Positions 25,207-37,193 of a stretch of DNA of 64,000 nucleotides are shown one piece after another. The notes under the pieces are model-generated. The model searched no databases. It saw nothing but the letters and a program-made list of their open reading frames with translations, and was not told the DNA's origin. The position numbers and the translations under genes were made by a program. The number at the start of each line of letters is the position of its first letter. Position 1 is the stretch's first letter. This DNA comes from Lingula anatina (Eukaryota; Brachiopoda; Lingulata; Lingulida; Lingulidae). The DNA is taken from assembly GCF_001039355.2 (NCBI RefSeq), contig NW_019775607.1, positions 84,580 to 148,579 of the forward strand, read 5' to 3'.

Positions 25207-26472
25207 GATGAAGTAAAGGAGAGAGGAGAGGAAACTCACCACATTGAAACTGCCGCCATTTATTGAGAAGATAAGAGCAATCACAGGTGGAGCATCCCGC
25301 TAAAAGGTGAAATATGAAGAGTAAGCTTCAACAGAAAATAACCTGTAGACATACCAGACGAGACAAATTAATGTTCAGTATAGTTTTGCGTATATTTGTC
25401 TGGAATACAGACCCGGTATGTATTATGGAGATGTAAATAACATAAGAGTTCTATATATTGGGCACATACCCCGCTACATGTAGATGCTTTTTTTTTTGGT
25501 CGTTTGCATGTACTAGTACTTTAGTAATGTCGCGGGATGCACACGAATGTCTATCACTGGTTTATATCTTTGTGAAGATGTTGTCGGATTGCTGATTTAA
25601 AATAAGTATGGTGGCCAACCTCTGCGAGAAAGTTCTTTAGTGACAGCAACCTTTGTTAGGAAAATTTTCAAAGCCTTTAGGCATTTTTTTGTTCCATTAC
25701 ATGGACAAAATGACCATTCCCAGAGCCTATCATACTAACTTTAGATCGATCTATCTTCTACTTACTAATATACTAAATTTGATAGATTGTCATCTTGGTT
25801 TTAAAAGCGTGGTTGCCTTTGATAACGATTTAAAAAAAAAAACAAGATGACTAAAACATCTGGTAGTTTTTAATAAAGCAACCCCAAACACATACATGAG
25901 CATGAAATTTAGATATGCCATACTTATGTCATTATTCCTTATAGCAAATTAACAGAGACCTATTAAAATATAACCCACGCCCTTTTCGAATGCTCCCCAG
26001 CAGGCACGATGATATTTCGTTTGATTTTAAGGCGTTGAGCAACAACGAGTTAAAGTTCAGCGGCCCAGATTCAATGGTAAAGGTGTATATCAATGTATTA
26101 TAAATTGTCGAAAACACATTTAGTAGACATATTGAAACACAAATATTTGTACACTATAGATTACAAAAAAATTTCCTACCCTTTACATATATATAACAAT
26201 TATTCCCATCAAAGGAGGAATGTAAGGGACAAATCAATATTTGATTTATAAAAAACTAATCCGCACCTGCTGTCGTCGTTGGAGGGGCTACTGTTGGCGT
26301 TGTTTCTGTTGTCGCCGGTGGAGGTGTTCCAGTGAAGCAGAACCAGGGCGGTAGTCCATAGCAATCGCCTGGCTGTTGCGTTGTGGCTGTAAATTAACAA
26401 AGTGCATATTAAAAGTAAACCCTCCACGGCTTCTTCTTGCCTATTTCTTTTTTTTTACATTTTAAATCATGT

Positions 26473-26524
<52 letters not shown>

Positions 26525-27532
26525 ATCAAGACGCATTTTATATTACAAGGCGAGGAATTTAACATAGCATGCATCCATCAACACTCTTAAAGTTTTGGCA
26601 AAAAATTAGTTTGAGAACTTTTTATACAACGCCAGGAGTTTTGTTTGTAAATACCTGGCGGAGGAGTTGTCTCAGTTGTACATGGTAACCATGGAAACAA
26701 ACCACAACCACCAGGAGACTGGGTTGTTGCTGAAATTAATCGTTAATATAGATCTTCCTATTGGGTTGTTGCTAAATAGCACGGTTGTTGCTTAAATATA
26801 TCTATATATAGAAGAGTAGGCCTAAGTGTAATGAAAAATATCACTTTGCGCTATGGGGCAATCAAGTTATGTAAATAGAGTTTAAAATTTTATTTGACGA
26901 TGTGTGTAACGAGAACAATTTTGTTTCCACTCACCTGGTGGAGGAGTTGTCCCGCCCGGACATGGTAACCACCAAAACAGGCCACACCCACCAGGTGACT
27001 GAGTTGTTGCTATAATATAGTAAGAAGAGTAGCTGTGAACAAATAAACTATTTTGCAATTTTGTGAAATAATTTTCATGTAAACAGAGTATTTGCTTTCA
27101 GTGTTGCATGACCATGATTGCAGCGTGAATAAATTTGTTTGTACATACCTGGCGGAGGAGTCGTCACACCTGGACATGGCAACCATGGCAACGCACCACA
27201 CCCACTAGGAGGCGGGGTTGTTGCTGTAATATATCAAGAAAAGTTACCTTAAACAAATTCTACACATTGCAGTTTTAGGAAATGTAGCTTTAAAAAAAAA
27301 ACAGAATTGGAAATAAAAAAAAAAAAACAGGACTACGGATTGAAAACAATTATCGAGATGCATGCACTTTTATAAACAGGTCAATTAAGAAAATCATAAT
27401 GTGTACTGAGCCAAAGCATTGTAGAGCATGAGCGCATATGTACCTTCATATGTGTAAGAGTGTGATGCATTACCTGCATGTGTGTGTGTGGTGGGGGGGG
27501 GTGGGGGGTGGGGGTGGAGTGTAAGTGTTTTC

Positions 27533-27579
<47 letters not shown>

Positions 27580-27583
27580 GTTG

Positions 27584-27623
<40 letters not shown>

Positions 27624-28195
27624 TTTCATATAGATGATACCATCTTCTCCAGCATGTGTTATTTGTTTAGGAGTCTACTTTAAAATTCAATATAATTTCA
27701 AATACTCATTTAATCATAGTACAGCACATTACTAGAATCTGTACATGTGGTCAGTGTGCACATTACTTCTGATATAGATGATGCTGTTTACATGGCCGAT
27801 GATGACTTAAAAGAGGAATATGTGTTGAATGAGAAAGGAAGACTTTGGAGGGGAACTGTCAACAACTTTGGAGGTTCACCTTGGAATTTTGGACAGGTTT
27901 GTTACTTTGAATGTTAACAACAAATTTTAAACTTATGTCCCTGCGCCTAAAGCTTGTTGCATACTTGTAACATGAATTATAGTGATGAAGTATTTATTTT
28001 CATTCAAGAAGTATTTGTTTACTTTAATGCACCTATAAAGTAAATTAGACAGCTACAATGATACTTATTGACTAAAAACCCCAGATGTATGTTTGTGTTT
28101 ATTTCTGTTTTTATGTAGAACTGTTTATTTTAGTTTGAAGATGTAAGTTTGGATGCAGCCCTGTATGTGCTTCAGAAGGNAGTGTTTGTGTTTTC

Positions 28196-28230
<35 letters not shown>

Positions 28231-28585
28231 TATGCATGTGTGTGTGCGTGCATGTGTGTGTGTGTGAGTATGTATGTGTGCGTGCGTGCGTGCGTGCGTG
28301 CGTGCGTGTGTGTGTGTGTGTGTGTAAAATTGTGATACATTACCCACAGGAGGTGGGGGTGGGGAACCTCCACACGGATAGGACGATCCACATAAATGCC
28401 GTTGGTATGACGCCACTGCCGGTGGGGCCGCTATTTCTTGGGATTGGGGTGGGGGTGCGGGTGGTGGTGGTTGTTGGGGTACCGGTTGGTTATTTTGGCC
28501 GCAATTGCCAAACAGACAGCCTCCCCAACTGTTACCATCGCAACCGTTAACAATGAACAGGATCATGATTGCTAAGTGACACATC
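20092..28585 (-). CDS. Mosaic gene A: secreted Cys/Pro/Thr-rich protein with C-type-lectin-like domain
   Basis: Family not recognised. Exons in transcript order: 28585-28344, 27223-27149, 27009-26935, 26729-26655, 26386-26267, 25299-25240, 24889-24869 (weak), 24404-24321, 23902-23849, 23356-23300, 22953-22921, 22389-22321, 22141-21683, 20655-20548 and 20324-20092. Every internal border is phase 1. From ATG 28584: signal peptide ([14 protein letters not shown]), a Pro-rich region, and four linker exons each with one loop ([36 protein letters not shown]). Then Cys modules of C-x2-C-x-C type ([51 protein letters not shown]), a (PPPTT)n stalk, and a lectin-like fold over the last three exons ([32 protein letters not shown]). 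About 587 aa, or 596 with the possible upstream exon. Extracellular or mucosal matrix role is inference. Transglutaminase exons inside intron 1 are on the other strand. Confidence 0.85.
21683..22141 (-). other. Exon with (PPPTT)n stalk and first half of lectin-like domain
   Basis: 459 nt. After AGQTAPPP come about fifteen 15-bp units coding PPPTT, all read in minus strand, a candidate O-glycosylated mucin-type stalk. The end of the exon gives [28 protein letters not shown] and [19 protein letters not shown], which match the start of C-type-lectin domains (Cys, then GGHLA, then an alternating hydrophobic strand). Opposite-strand frames over the repeat (GGGVV repeats) are shadows. Confidence 0.85.
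21895..22139. repeat. 15-bp minisatellite coding (PPPTT)n
   Basis: Tandem GGAGGGGGCGTGGTT-like units with variation at third codon positions (GTT, GTC, GTG), so the amino acid repeat is kept better than the DNA. It lies inside an exon of mosaic gene A. A homologous array is at 37497-37670 in mosaic gene B. Confidence 0.9.
25141..25205. repeat. (TG)n and (GA)n microsatellites
   Basis: TG units at 25141-25164 and a GA-rich run at about 25177-25205, in an intron of mosaic gene A just 3' of the 60-nt Cys-module exon. Confidence 0.9.
26475..26524. repeat. (TAC)n microsatellite
   Basis: About 16 units of TAC/CTA in an intron of mosaic gene A. Confidence 0.95.
27531..27618. repeat. (TG)n microsatellite, left border of a suspected chimeric block
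   Basis: Long TG run preceded by GTGTTTTCGAGTGTGTG. The same words precede the second TG run at 28196, directly after the single N at 28180. Confidence 0.9.
27778..27896 (+). CDS. Transglutaminase exon (partial gene)
   Basis: Acceptor ...TTCTGATATAG and donor CAG/GTTTGT bound a 119-nt exon. It encodes [18 protein letters not shown], then [11 protein letters not shown] and SPWNFGQ. This is the family segment DAVY...EEYVLN..G.I..G......PWNFGQ at the start of the catalytic core in animal transglutaminases and factor XIII A. The next exon follows in phase 0 at 28134. It lies on the strand opposite to mosaic gene A, within that gene's first intron. No catalytic Cys, His or Asp exon is present in the window. 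Confidence 0.85.
28134..28179 (+). CDS. Next transglutaminase exon, cut at a single N
   Basis: Acceptor TTTATTTTAG, then [15 protein letters not shown], matching the family sequence FEDgilD.cL.lLd that follows WNFGQ. After 46 nt the frame meets the N at 28180 and then a (TG)n repeat, so the exon stops in mid-domain. This looks like a contig end joined to another contig, not a biological truncation. Confidence 0.83.
28196..28325. repeat. (TG)n / (CGTG)n microsatellite, right border of the suspected chimeric block
   Basis: TG and TGCG units up to about 20 bp before the donor of exon 28585-28344 of mosaic gene A. Confidence 0.9.
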
Positions 28586-28856
28586 CTGGAAATAATAGGA
28601 ACATACCATTTACTGGGAGCAGATGATAACTCATTCTAATTACGAAGTTATCTGGTTATACTTTTTTCCGCTATCACTTAATTTTTTGTAGAATTTTTAA
28701 GTTTCAGTTGATGTGTATTCGGTGCAACTGATTCAATGGCACCAGGTGCAATAAGAAAAATGTTGAACTTCATATTTCAGGTATTTAGAATATTTCACCC
28801 CGCCTAGAAAAGTTAACGATTGATGCAAAAATAAAATAAAATAAGATAATAACGAA

Positions 28857-28905
<49 letters not shown>

Positions 28906-30419
28906 CAGTCATGATTAAGGCCCATAGTTGGAGTACATAGGCAATTTGAATTTACTTTAATGACACTTCTGCATCAGCTTTCAAAATTTCAACATGGCTT
29001 GGTTATTATTATTATTATTATTATTATTATTTATTTTTTTGCTTGCTTCCCGAATAAGACGGCTAATCCTGAGTAGCAAAGTGTTACTTTTGGAATTATT
29101 GTCGCTTTCTCTTGAATTCGCCTTATATGAATTCAGAGCTAGGTCTACGAATGCTGATAACCTCGACGTCATCAAGAACATATCGCTAACTGCAAATCTA
29201 CATAAGATGACGTCAGTTTCAGATCCGAGTATTGGTGTTTAATTTCCCTGTCCATTAATAACATATCTGGCATGTTGAGGAATGCAATATACGGTCACAT
29301 ATGAGAAACCACCCGACTGGTTCAGAGCCTAGCGACCAATGCCGTCCACACTTAATGAGTTTACACTGTTGCAAATAACATAACTATGACGCATGTTGCC
29401 TTGGAAACGGTCGGTTGTTGGGCTTTTAATTCTCAGTCTTAGAAACATGCACCACCCAAAATTAACAGGCTACACTTAAATGTGAGAACAACGTGGACTT
29501 TCGGGAAGAACATCCAATAATAATGACACAGTGGGATCAGTTCTGTGGGGGGGGGGGGGGGAGCATCTGAATATGTCAATGGATATCGCTATGTATTTGT
29601 GACTCAGACGTTTTTTTTTAAGTTTGGAGAATTTAATTTAATATAATTAAATAGGTAATGATGTGTGCATTGATATCAGAAAAATGGTCGGCATTCTTGA
29701 ACTCATTCGAAGCATAACAGGGCGAGTCTTACCACATAAATGGTTAATTTGATGCTCCAAAGATGTGATCAAAGTGGCATTTATTTTTACCATCACTCCA
29801 TTTACTAACATTTCTTACAATTAAGCATGGTTAATGTTGCCAGTCTGTAATTGTCGTTCCCATAAAGCGATTAGTGTCATTAGATACCTAAGTCGCAGGC
29901 ACGTAGTTAGCAAGTTTTTTAATTGGAGGGCTAAACGTCTAAAAATAAAAGCGCCTTGAGTGAAAAAGAGGGAATAGGGGAGGGTTATGTTTTTGAAGTT
30001 TGACTGTGAGTTGTTAATCTTTCCTCCCTCGCAAAGGAGATCAGCGGTTTGATGAATTTCACTCTTACGATAAAATCAGAAATTAAGCATTTCAAAACAC
30101 AATATGGTATTTTTTTAATCTATTTTATTTGGTAATGGATTGATGGTATTTTACATTAATATCGTATGTGCCAAATGTTCATACATTGCTATTCACCGTG
30201 CATTCGATGTAGGTGGTTTAGGTTTCTAGGTGTTCACTCTTGAGGGTCAAAGGTGACAAGTTAAAATTAAGGTGAAACCACAGAGTATACAGAATGTTTT
30301 GACTCGCTACAGTCAGTATGTTTGTTTAAAGGTAATTCACTTGTCCCTCTGCCCCCACGCCCTTCGCCAACACATCGTTCGCCCATTCGCCCTCCTCCCA
30401 TACATACTCCACCCACCTC

Positions 30420-31000
30420 CCCTCTACCCCTCACCCTCCACCCTCCTGGTCTCTACCCCTCACCCTCCACCCTCCTGGCCTCTGCCCCTCACCCTCCACC
30501 CTCCTGGCCTCTGCCCCTCACCCTCCACCCNNNNNNNNNNNNNNNNNNNNNNNNNNNNNNNNNNNNNNNNNNNNNNNNNNNNNNNNNNNNNNNNNNNNNN
30601 NNNNNNNNNNNNNNNNNNNNNNNNNNNNNNNNNNNNNNNNNNNNNNNNNNNNNNNNNNNNNNNNNNNNNNNNNNNNNNNNNNNNNNNNNNNNNNNNNNNN
30701 NNNNNNNNNNNNNNNNNNNNNNNNNNNNNNNNNNNNNNNNNNNNNNNNNNNNNNNNNNNNNNNNNNNNNNNNNNNNNNNNNNNNNNNNNNNNNNNNNNNN
30801 NNNNNNNNNNNNNNNNNNNNNNNNNNNNNNNNNNNNNNNNNNNNNNNNNNNNNNNNNNNNNNNNNNNNNNNNNNNNNNNNNNNNNNNNNNNNNNNNNNNN
30901 NNNNNNNNNNNNNNNNNNNNNNNNNNNNNNNNNNNNNNNNNNNNNNNNNNNNNNNNNNNNNNCTCTACCCCTCACCCTCCACCCATTTGGTCTCTGCTTC
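30420..31000. repeat. 29-bp C-rich minisatellite with N block
   Basis: Units of CTCTACCCCTCACCCTCCAC plus CCTCCTGGT repeat before and after the N block 30531-30962, which is therefore probably an unresolved expansion of the same array. The strand asymmetry (almost no G) is marked. Proline/leucine frames through it are not genes. Confidence 0.9.
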
Positions 31001-31960
31001 TCGATCCTAGCCTACCTACCTCACCCCCTTGCCTTCCGCCCACCCACCATCCGCCCTCTCTCCTTCTGCACACCCCTCCCTACGTCCACCCAACCTTGCA
31101 TATTTTTTCACTGTGGGTTGGGGATTTTATTGAGTGCATAATTCTAAATACAGTTTAGGCATTTTTTTTTTATCTTTAATGATCAACCTAATTAGATAGT
31201 TGCATGCATTGTTATGTTGAAGATATTAAAAAAACCTCAAAAAGAATAAGTTCTGCTACGTTATTCCTGTGATATTAAAGGGGTACTCTGCGGTGTACTA
31301 GCGCCATAGACATTTCTTCTCAAAATGAAAACGATTCCCACCTATTCGCGAATGATTAGTTGGCCCGCCTTGGAATCGATTTTTTGGAACAATTTTTGAT
31401 TAAATCATTTAGTTCTAAACATTTAGACTGCACTGCCTTCCTGAACATTCAGAAATATATATCGACACCTGCTACTTAAGGATTTGTTGTTAAAGGTCTC
31501 TGCTGAGATAAAAAATTCCTTTTCAGTATATATACTGAAACAAATGCGATAAGTAAACCTCTAATGGGCATTAGAATCATATCGTATTCTTTATCACCCT
31601 TCGAGGGACCGCACTGCGTACAAAACATTGACTTTCATGTATAACAAACTGGCAAATTTTTGAAGGCTTCCTATACCGAAAGGGTGTGCACTGAAACATT
31701 TTGCAATTTTGAGTGAAGTTAAATAATTCTGTGGGATTAAAGCTGAATTGGACGTTCATGAAGAAATAACTCAAAATAAGTAAAGACTTTTTTATGATCA
31801 TTGTTGTGCGGCTATGGTACCTTTATTTTAGGAAAGTCTCGAAAATGATCATGCAAACGTGCATTTTAAGTTTTTTGATGAAAAAAAAAATAACTGCACA
31901 TCACGCATACAGATACTCAGTGGGCAAACAGCACGCGTGAAATAAAATAAACATATTTAC

Positions 31961-31986
31961 CGCTCCATGTCTCTGGTCACTCGCAT
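31961..31986 (-). CDS. Candidate first coding exon of mosaic gene A
   Basis: ATG at 31986, then MRVTRDMER with the last codon split as CG/G at a donor GCG/GTAAAT. The next exon (28585) starts with G then ATG, so the frame continues as [12 protein letters not shown] and gives a longer n-region to the signal peptide. Phase 2 of this junction equals that at the first known exon of mosaic gene B. A CCAAT word lies about 25 bp upstream. The intron would be 3.4 kb. Support is only phase and splice sites. Confidence 0.4.
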
Positions 31987-32621
31987 TGTGGACTGTGACT
32001 GTCCCCGGCTGGTCACTTCCAATAGTTGTATTCAGCTCCTCGTGTCCCTCTACTCTGGAGACTTCTCGGGGTCCTATTCGAAGAATTAATCCTTTTAAAG
32101 TCAGGTAGAACCTTCGGCGTCACGGGGGTTTCCACTTTAGGCCGCGGCAAATCAAACTCAAATTGGGCGGCGTATTATTTGAGAGCAAAACAAACGAAAA
32201 AACGAAAGACGAAAACTGTTTTACTGCTTCTGATTTAATGGTGTTTTAGAAATCTTTCTCTGGAAAACCAATGTAATTAATATCACCAAATGTACGACAG
32301 TTGGGTGCAAACTAACATGTAATTTTGGTTTAGATGTGTTTAGTTGTGACAATGGCGTAACTCGAATTTTAAAATAGTCTCATCCTTAATCGTCCATTAA
32401 ATTAACCATGACACGACATGAGATGAATCTTAAACGTCTTTATTGAATGTTCCACTGACTGAAGAGTCTGACGGAAAATGACACAGTTCTTTGCCGTGTG
32501 TACTCTACATGAGTACTTTAATTACCTCTTGCACTTTATTTACGTGTGAAGGTAAACCTTGTTGTTTGGAAGAATTTTGTGAACAAATCTGCGTATTGTC
32601 TGCAGCGGACAAGGACGTCCC

Positions 32622-32799
32622 TTACCAAAATGAAAAGTTTGCAGCAATATTGGAACGATATTGAAGCAATATTTCTGCAAACTAAAAGTTTGTAGCAACG
32701 AGTTTGCTAGAAAATTTTCTTGCTTCTAATTTACAACCATATTGCAGCAAACTTGCTGCGAATTTGCTGCGAATTTGCAACAGGCCTGATTTTAGGTAC
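32622..32799. mobile_element. MITE-like repeat, TTGCTGCAAA-rich
   Basis: Ends read CTTACCAAAAT and, inverted, CGTACCTAAAAT. The interior consists of inverted and direct copies of TTTGCTGC/GCAGCAA words. No coding capacity. Confidence 0.55.
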
Positions 32800-33399
32800 G
32801 TGACCTAGAAATAGGTAATGAATAGATCGACAGTTCAATAAACTTTCAGCAATATTATACGGTGTAAATAAAGTCGAATTTTTCGCAAATAATGTACAAT
32901 ACAAATGAGGGAAGCAAACCTGGCAAAATGTTATAACTGAGGGAAATATATAAAAAAAATCAAATGAATTAATTAAAGCATAATACAACATTGCTTGTTC
33001 ACAATTACAAACGAAGCACCTCCTTAAATTCTGTAAATGTGCTTATGGTTAATATAAATTAACTGCATGAACTAGTAGACGTACCCCTTGCAAGGCAATG
33101 ATCATCAGATGTTGTAAATGGGCATATTTTACCTTGACGACCCTATCAGTTAGATGGATGAAATATGTACAACTGTTCTATTATCCTAGAGTTACCAATA
33201 CTGTTAAATCAAAAGTTTCTGTAACCTAACATTAAAGACGCAAACTTACAAAGTTGTTTAAACAAAATTGTTTAAACAAATCTTCAAAATCAACAATAAT
33301 AATAATAATTAGAAGAAGGATAAAAATATTACTTGACTCTAGAGCAGATACTGTACTAATAAATCATTTATTTGTACTTTCTGAATAAGAAAAGACTGT

Positions 33400-35976
33400 G
33401 ACTACGCCATCGCATCCACCTTTGTCAGAACTTTTACAAGAACCGGAGTCACTCATCACTATATGTTTGAACCAACAACCACTTGTGAAGTAATGAAGAT
33501 AATAAACAGTTCCAGAAAGACATCATGCATGTTAGTCCCAATCCCATCATTATTTTTGGTTCAGATTCTTCCGTTTGTTATAAATTTGATTGTGGAAATT
33601 ATCAACAAATGTTTACCTGTGGGTGTTTTTCCAAAAAAGTTTAAATCTGAAATAATTCGCCCACTACTAAAAAAGGACAGCCTTGACACAGATCTTTTGG
33701 TAAACTATCGTCCTGTTTCCAATCGTCATTTTTATCTAAGGTAGTAGAGAGGGTTATAGCAGTAAGACTATTTAAGCATTTAGAAGCAAACAATCTTGTT
33801 CAGGAAATGCAGTCAGCCTACAAATCCAATCATAGCACTGAATTTGCACTTTTGGGAATTAAAATTGATTTGTTAAGTGGCGTTATTGGTACTGTTAGAT
33901 TTGTCTGCTGCCTTTGACACAGTAGACCATAATATTTTATTGACATTTCTAGAGCAGAGTGTATGAGTTAGAGATAATGCCTTAGAACCTTTACGATCCT
34001 ATTTTGTTGGGAGGATGCATCAAGTTAATATAAATGGTGTGCTTTCTGAACTGTCACAGCTTTTATTTGGTGTTCCTGAGGGGAGCGTTCTTGGCCCTTT
34101 AAAATATTGTGTTTACACGTTACCACATGAAGCAATTCTGCGTTATCATAAGATAGGTTACCACTTTTATGCACATGATACCCAGTTGTACACATCTTGC
34201 AACATCCATGATCCAGCATTGTCTGTGAACACCATTGCTGACTGCATATCAGATCTCAGTGTTTGGCTCATTTCAAACAGATTGAAGATAAATGATGGAA
34301 AAACAGAATTTTTAGTCATTACTCAACCCCACAACAAGGGCCTTGCTCACAGCCTGCATCTTAAAATTGGAGCTAGTATGGCATTTTCCTCCCCCATGTA
34401 AAAAAATTAGGAGTATACTTTGATTCTACACTTTCAATGGACAAACAGATCTCCAACATTACAAGGCCTTGTTTATTCAACATTGGGAATAAGGAAATAT
34501 ACACTCATTGTTAACTTCCAGGTTAGACTATTGCAATTCTGTATCATATGGATGTCCAGATGATAAGATAAAAAGATTGAAAGTTAAGATAGCGGCAGGT
34601 CCGGATGGGATCACACCCAGGCTGCCGAAATTATGTGCCGATGAGCTCTCTGGTGTATTGTGCAACATCTACAATTGGTCTTTACGCTCTAGTTATGTGC
34701 CAAAATATTTTAACAATCTGTGATAAAAGCACACACCTGTTACCTGTCTTAATGACTATAGGCCTGTAGCTCTAACTTCCATTGTTATGAAGGTGCTCGA
34801 GAAATTTGTTCTGCAACATGTGAAATCAAAATTACCGACGTCCTTCGACCCTTTTCAATTTGCATATCGTTAGAACAGGTCGACTGAGGATGCTGTTGCT
34901 ATCACTTTACATAATGTTCTTACTTTTTTTGATCGAAAAATCCCTAACTATGCACGACTACTTTTTACTGATTATAGCTCTGCTTTTAACACGATATCGC
35001 CTTTTAAACTTATTAACTCTCTCCATTTTAGTACATCACTCAGTAATTGGATTTTAAATTTCTTAATTAATCGTACTCAACAGGTCAAAGTCGGCAGTAA
35101 CTTTTCCAAGACTATAGAGATAAATACTGGCACGCCTCAGGGCTGCGTCATCTCGCCTCTTTTATATTCACTGTTTACATCCGTGTTGCTTCGTATCCCG
35201 ATTGTTTGATTGTTAAGTTTACGGATGATACCACCTGCGCTGGCCTTATTAGCACTTCCGAGTCTGATTATCGAAATCAAGTTTCGGCCCTTGTTTCATG
35301 GTGCTCTGAAAACGACCTCGAGCTTAATGATAAAAAGACAAAAGAAATTATTGCAGATTTTAGGAAAAATCCAACAGAAATTAGCCATCTTATGCTGAAT
35401 GGTTCTGAGGTTGAAATAGTCAGGCATTTCAAATTTCTTGGCATACATATATCTGATGATCTTAACTGGCACATTAACATAGACGAAACTGTGTGTAAAG
35501 CTCAGCTAAGACTTTACTTTCTACGGCAATTGAGGTCATTCTATGCTAACCAAGAACTGCTGGCAAAATTTTACCGGGCAGTGATTGAGAGTGTACTAAC
35601 ACAATCTTTCACCGTCTGGTACGGTAGTGCTACAGCAGAGGACAAGAATCGCCTCAATCGCGTAGTAAAAACTGCCAGGCGCATTGTAGGTAGGGACTTG
35701 CCGTCAATTGAATGTTTGTATACGAGACGAGTGCTCAAAAGAGTGGAGTCAATCACTTGTGACCCTGGTCACTCAGCGAATAGCCTACTTATGCATATGT
35801 CATCAAGCCGACTATACGGTCATTTAAAGCAACCTCCACGCGCACTAAAATAGTTTTTATCCATCAGCAGTACGTATTTTTAATTAACAAAATATATTTT
35901 AACAATTCCATTGTATTACATTTTATCGACAGATCATACCAATTTTCATTTTATACTTGTATAAATATGACAATAA

Positions 35977-36023
<47 letters not shown>

Positions 36024-36430
36024 AAGATTACAACGCATCCAGAATATCTCTGCACGGCTTTTAATGCTACGTACAGCCTAAGGATTGCCATATCACTCCA
36101 ATTTTAAAGCAGTTACACTGGTTACCAGTTAGGGCAAGAATTTCATTTAAGGTTTTAGTTTTTACACATGCTGCTTTTTATAACCTAGCCCCACCATATA
36201 TAAATGATCTGGTCAAACATTATAGTCCTCAAAGATCCCTGAGGTCTGGTGACAAACTTTTATTATAAGTTCCCAAATGAAAGTTAAAAACATATGGTGA
36301 CATATCATTTTGTGTAGCTGCACCGGTAGAATGGAATAAGTTACCAATTTTAATTATACAAATAGAATCACAAGAATCTTTTTGAAAGAAATTAAAAACT
36401 CACTTTTTTAAAACATTTTATTCATGAATT
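33400..36430 (+). mobile_element. Degenerate non-LTR retrotransposon (L2/CR1-like), split by another insertion
   Basis: Reverse transcriptase remnants in several frames: EIIRPLLKKDSLDTDLLVNY followed by RPVSN; QSAYKSNHSTE; FDTVDHNIL; GVPEGSVLGPL; HDTQLY; and LKINDGKTEFLV. The copy is interrupted at 34578 and resumes at 36022 with the C-terminal part (RIQNISARL; LAPPYINDLVKHYSPQRSLR; KLKTHFFK). Many stops and frameshifts make it inactive. The YADD box region is changed to YAHD. The 5' end is not defined. Confidence 0.8.
34579..36021 (+). mobile_element. 5'-truncated Rex1/CR1-like non-LTR element nested in the older one
   Basis: Starts in mid-domain (AAGPDGITPRLPKLCADELS), then CLNDYRPVALTSIVMKVLE, GTPQGCVISPLLYSLFT, a frameshift, and an intact 3' frame 35206-35853 (FTDDTT at the catalytic box, ELNDKKTKEII, FKFLGIHISDD, FTVWYGSATAEDKNRLNRVV). 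The tail is (TTA)n at 35977-36021. AAAAGATT at 34571-34578 and again at 36022-36029 is the target-site duplication. Few stops and 5' truncation indicate a fairly recent target-primed insertion. Confidence 0.87.
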
Positions 36431-37193
36431 TTTAAATTTTACATGAGAGAAACCTTGGATTTCTCTCATTAGTAATTTCATAACAGTAATATCAGTGTCT
36501 CAAACGTATTATATTCCCTGAGGATGAAACCAGTTTTATATATTGTGCATTGCATCAGCTAGGGGTTTCTGGCATTTATCAATAGTCATCATTCGAGGTA
36601 ACTCGAAATCTCGCCACAGAGCGTAAAATCACGCAGCATCTAGCAGGATGGGTGGGAGAGTGGATCAAAAACAAGGTCAGACTAGTGATAGCTTGCAACA
36701 ACGAAAAGCAGACAGAATTCACCCAGATATACTGTATCCTGTCGAATTACACTTCGCCATTACTTTTGCCTGTCGTTTTTGTGTTGGTGTCTACGACGAG
36801 ATTTGCGACGTAAAGAGTTTTCCCTTTATCGCTTACAAATTAGCACCACGCACACACGCAGGTCCTTTTTTTACCAGTTTCTATGACCCTAGTATCTCGG
36901 ACTCTCTTTAAGCCAACTCGTCTGATTCCTATTATAAAAGTGGGTTTCATGACGAAGTCCCGCTTTATTTTGAGTATATGTACTAAATTTAAATGTCTAC
37001 ATACGAACATGCGGGAATTTATAACAATACGTGATACTTTATCTTTTAAAATGACGAAACAAGCACGACTACATACAGGGTCTAAGCACATAATTTAAAG
37101 CCAATCCGTTGCCGATAGACCGTTCACGTTGCCACTGCTGTCAGTTTACAATATATATATATATATATATATGAAGCCTAGACTATCGCTAAA
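36431..37193. other. 3' flank between the retrotransposons and mosaic gene B
   Basis: No gene seen. Holds an (AT)n run at about 37151-37172 and TTTATT at 36964-36969, which on the minus strand is AATAAA about 225 nt past the stop of mosaic gene B, a possible polyadenylation signal. Confidence 0.5.

Larger units (their letters stand above)
28586..33400. other. Intergenic or 5' intron of mosaic gene A, no confirmed gene
   Basis: Contains (CA)n at 28860-28902, (TTA)n at about 29005-29033, a G run near 29546, the 29-bp minisatellite with N gap (30420-31000), and a MITE at 32622-32799. The only candidate coding signal is the short exon 31986-31961. Other small frames are not supported. Confidence 0.6.

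Noticed and set aside
27457..27530. Extra proline-rich exon of mosaic gene A ending at a GTAATG donor
   Set aside because: The donor side resembles that of exon 28585-28344, but the exon side is degenerate G/C-rich repeat; more likely a repeat or assembly duplicate.
30272..31158. Pro/Leu-rich frames of more than 270 codons
   Set aside because: C-rich 29-bp minisatellite plus an N block; no start context, domain or splice support.
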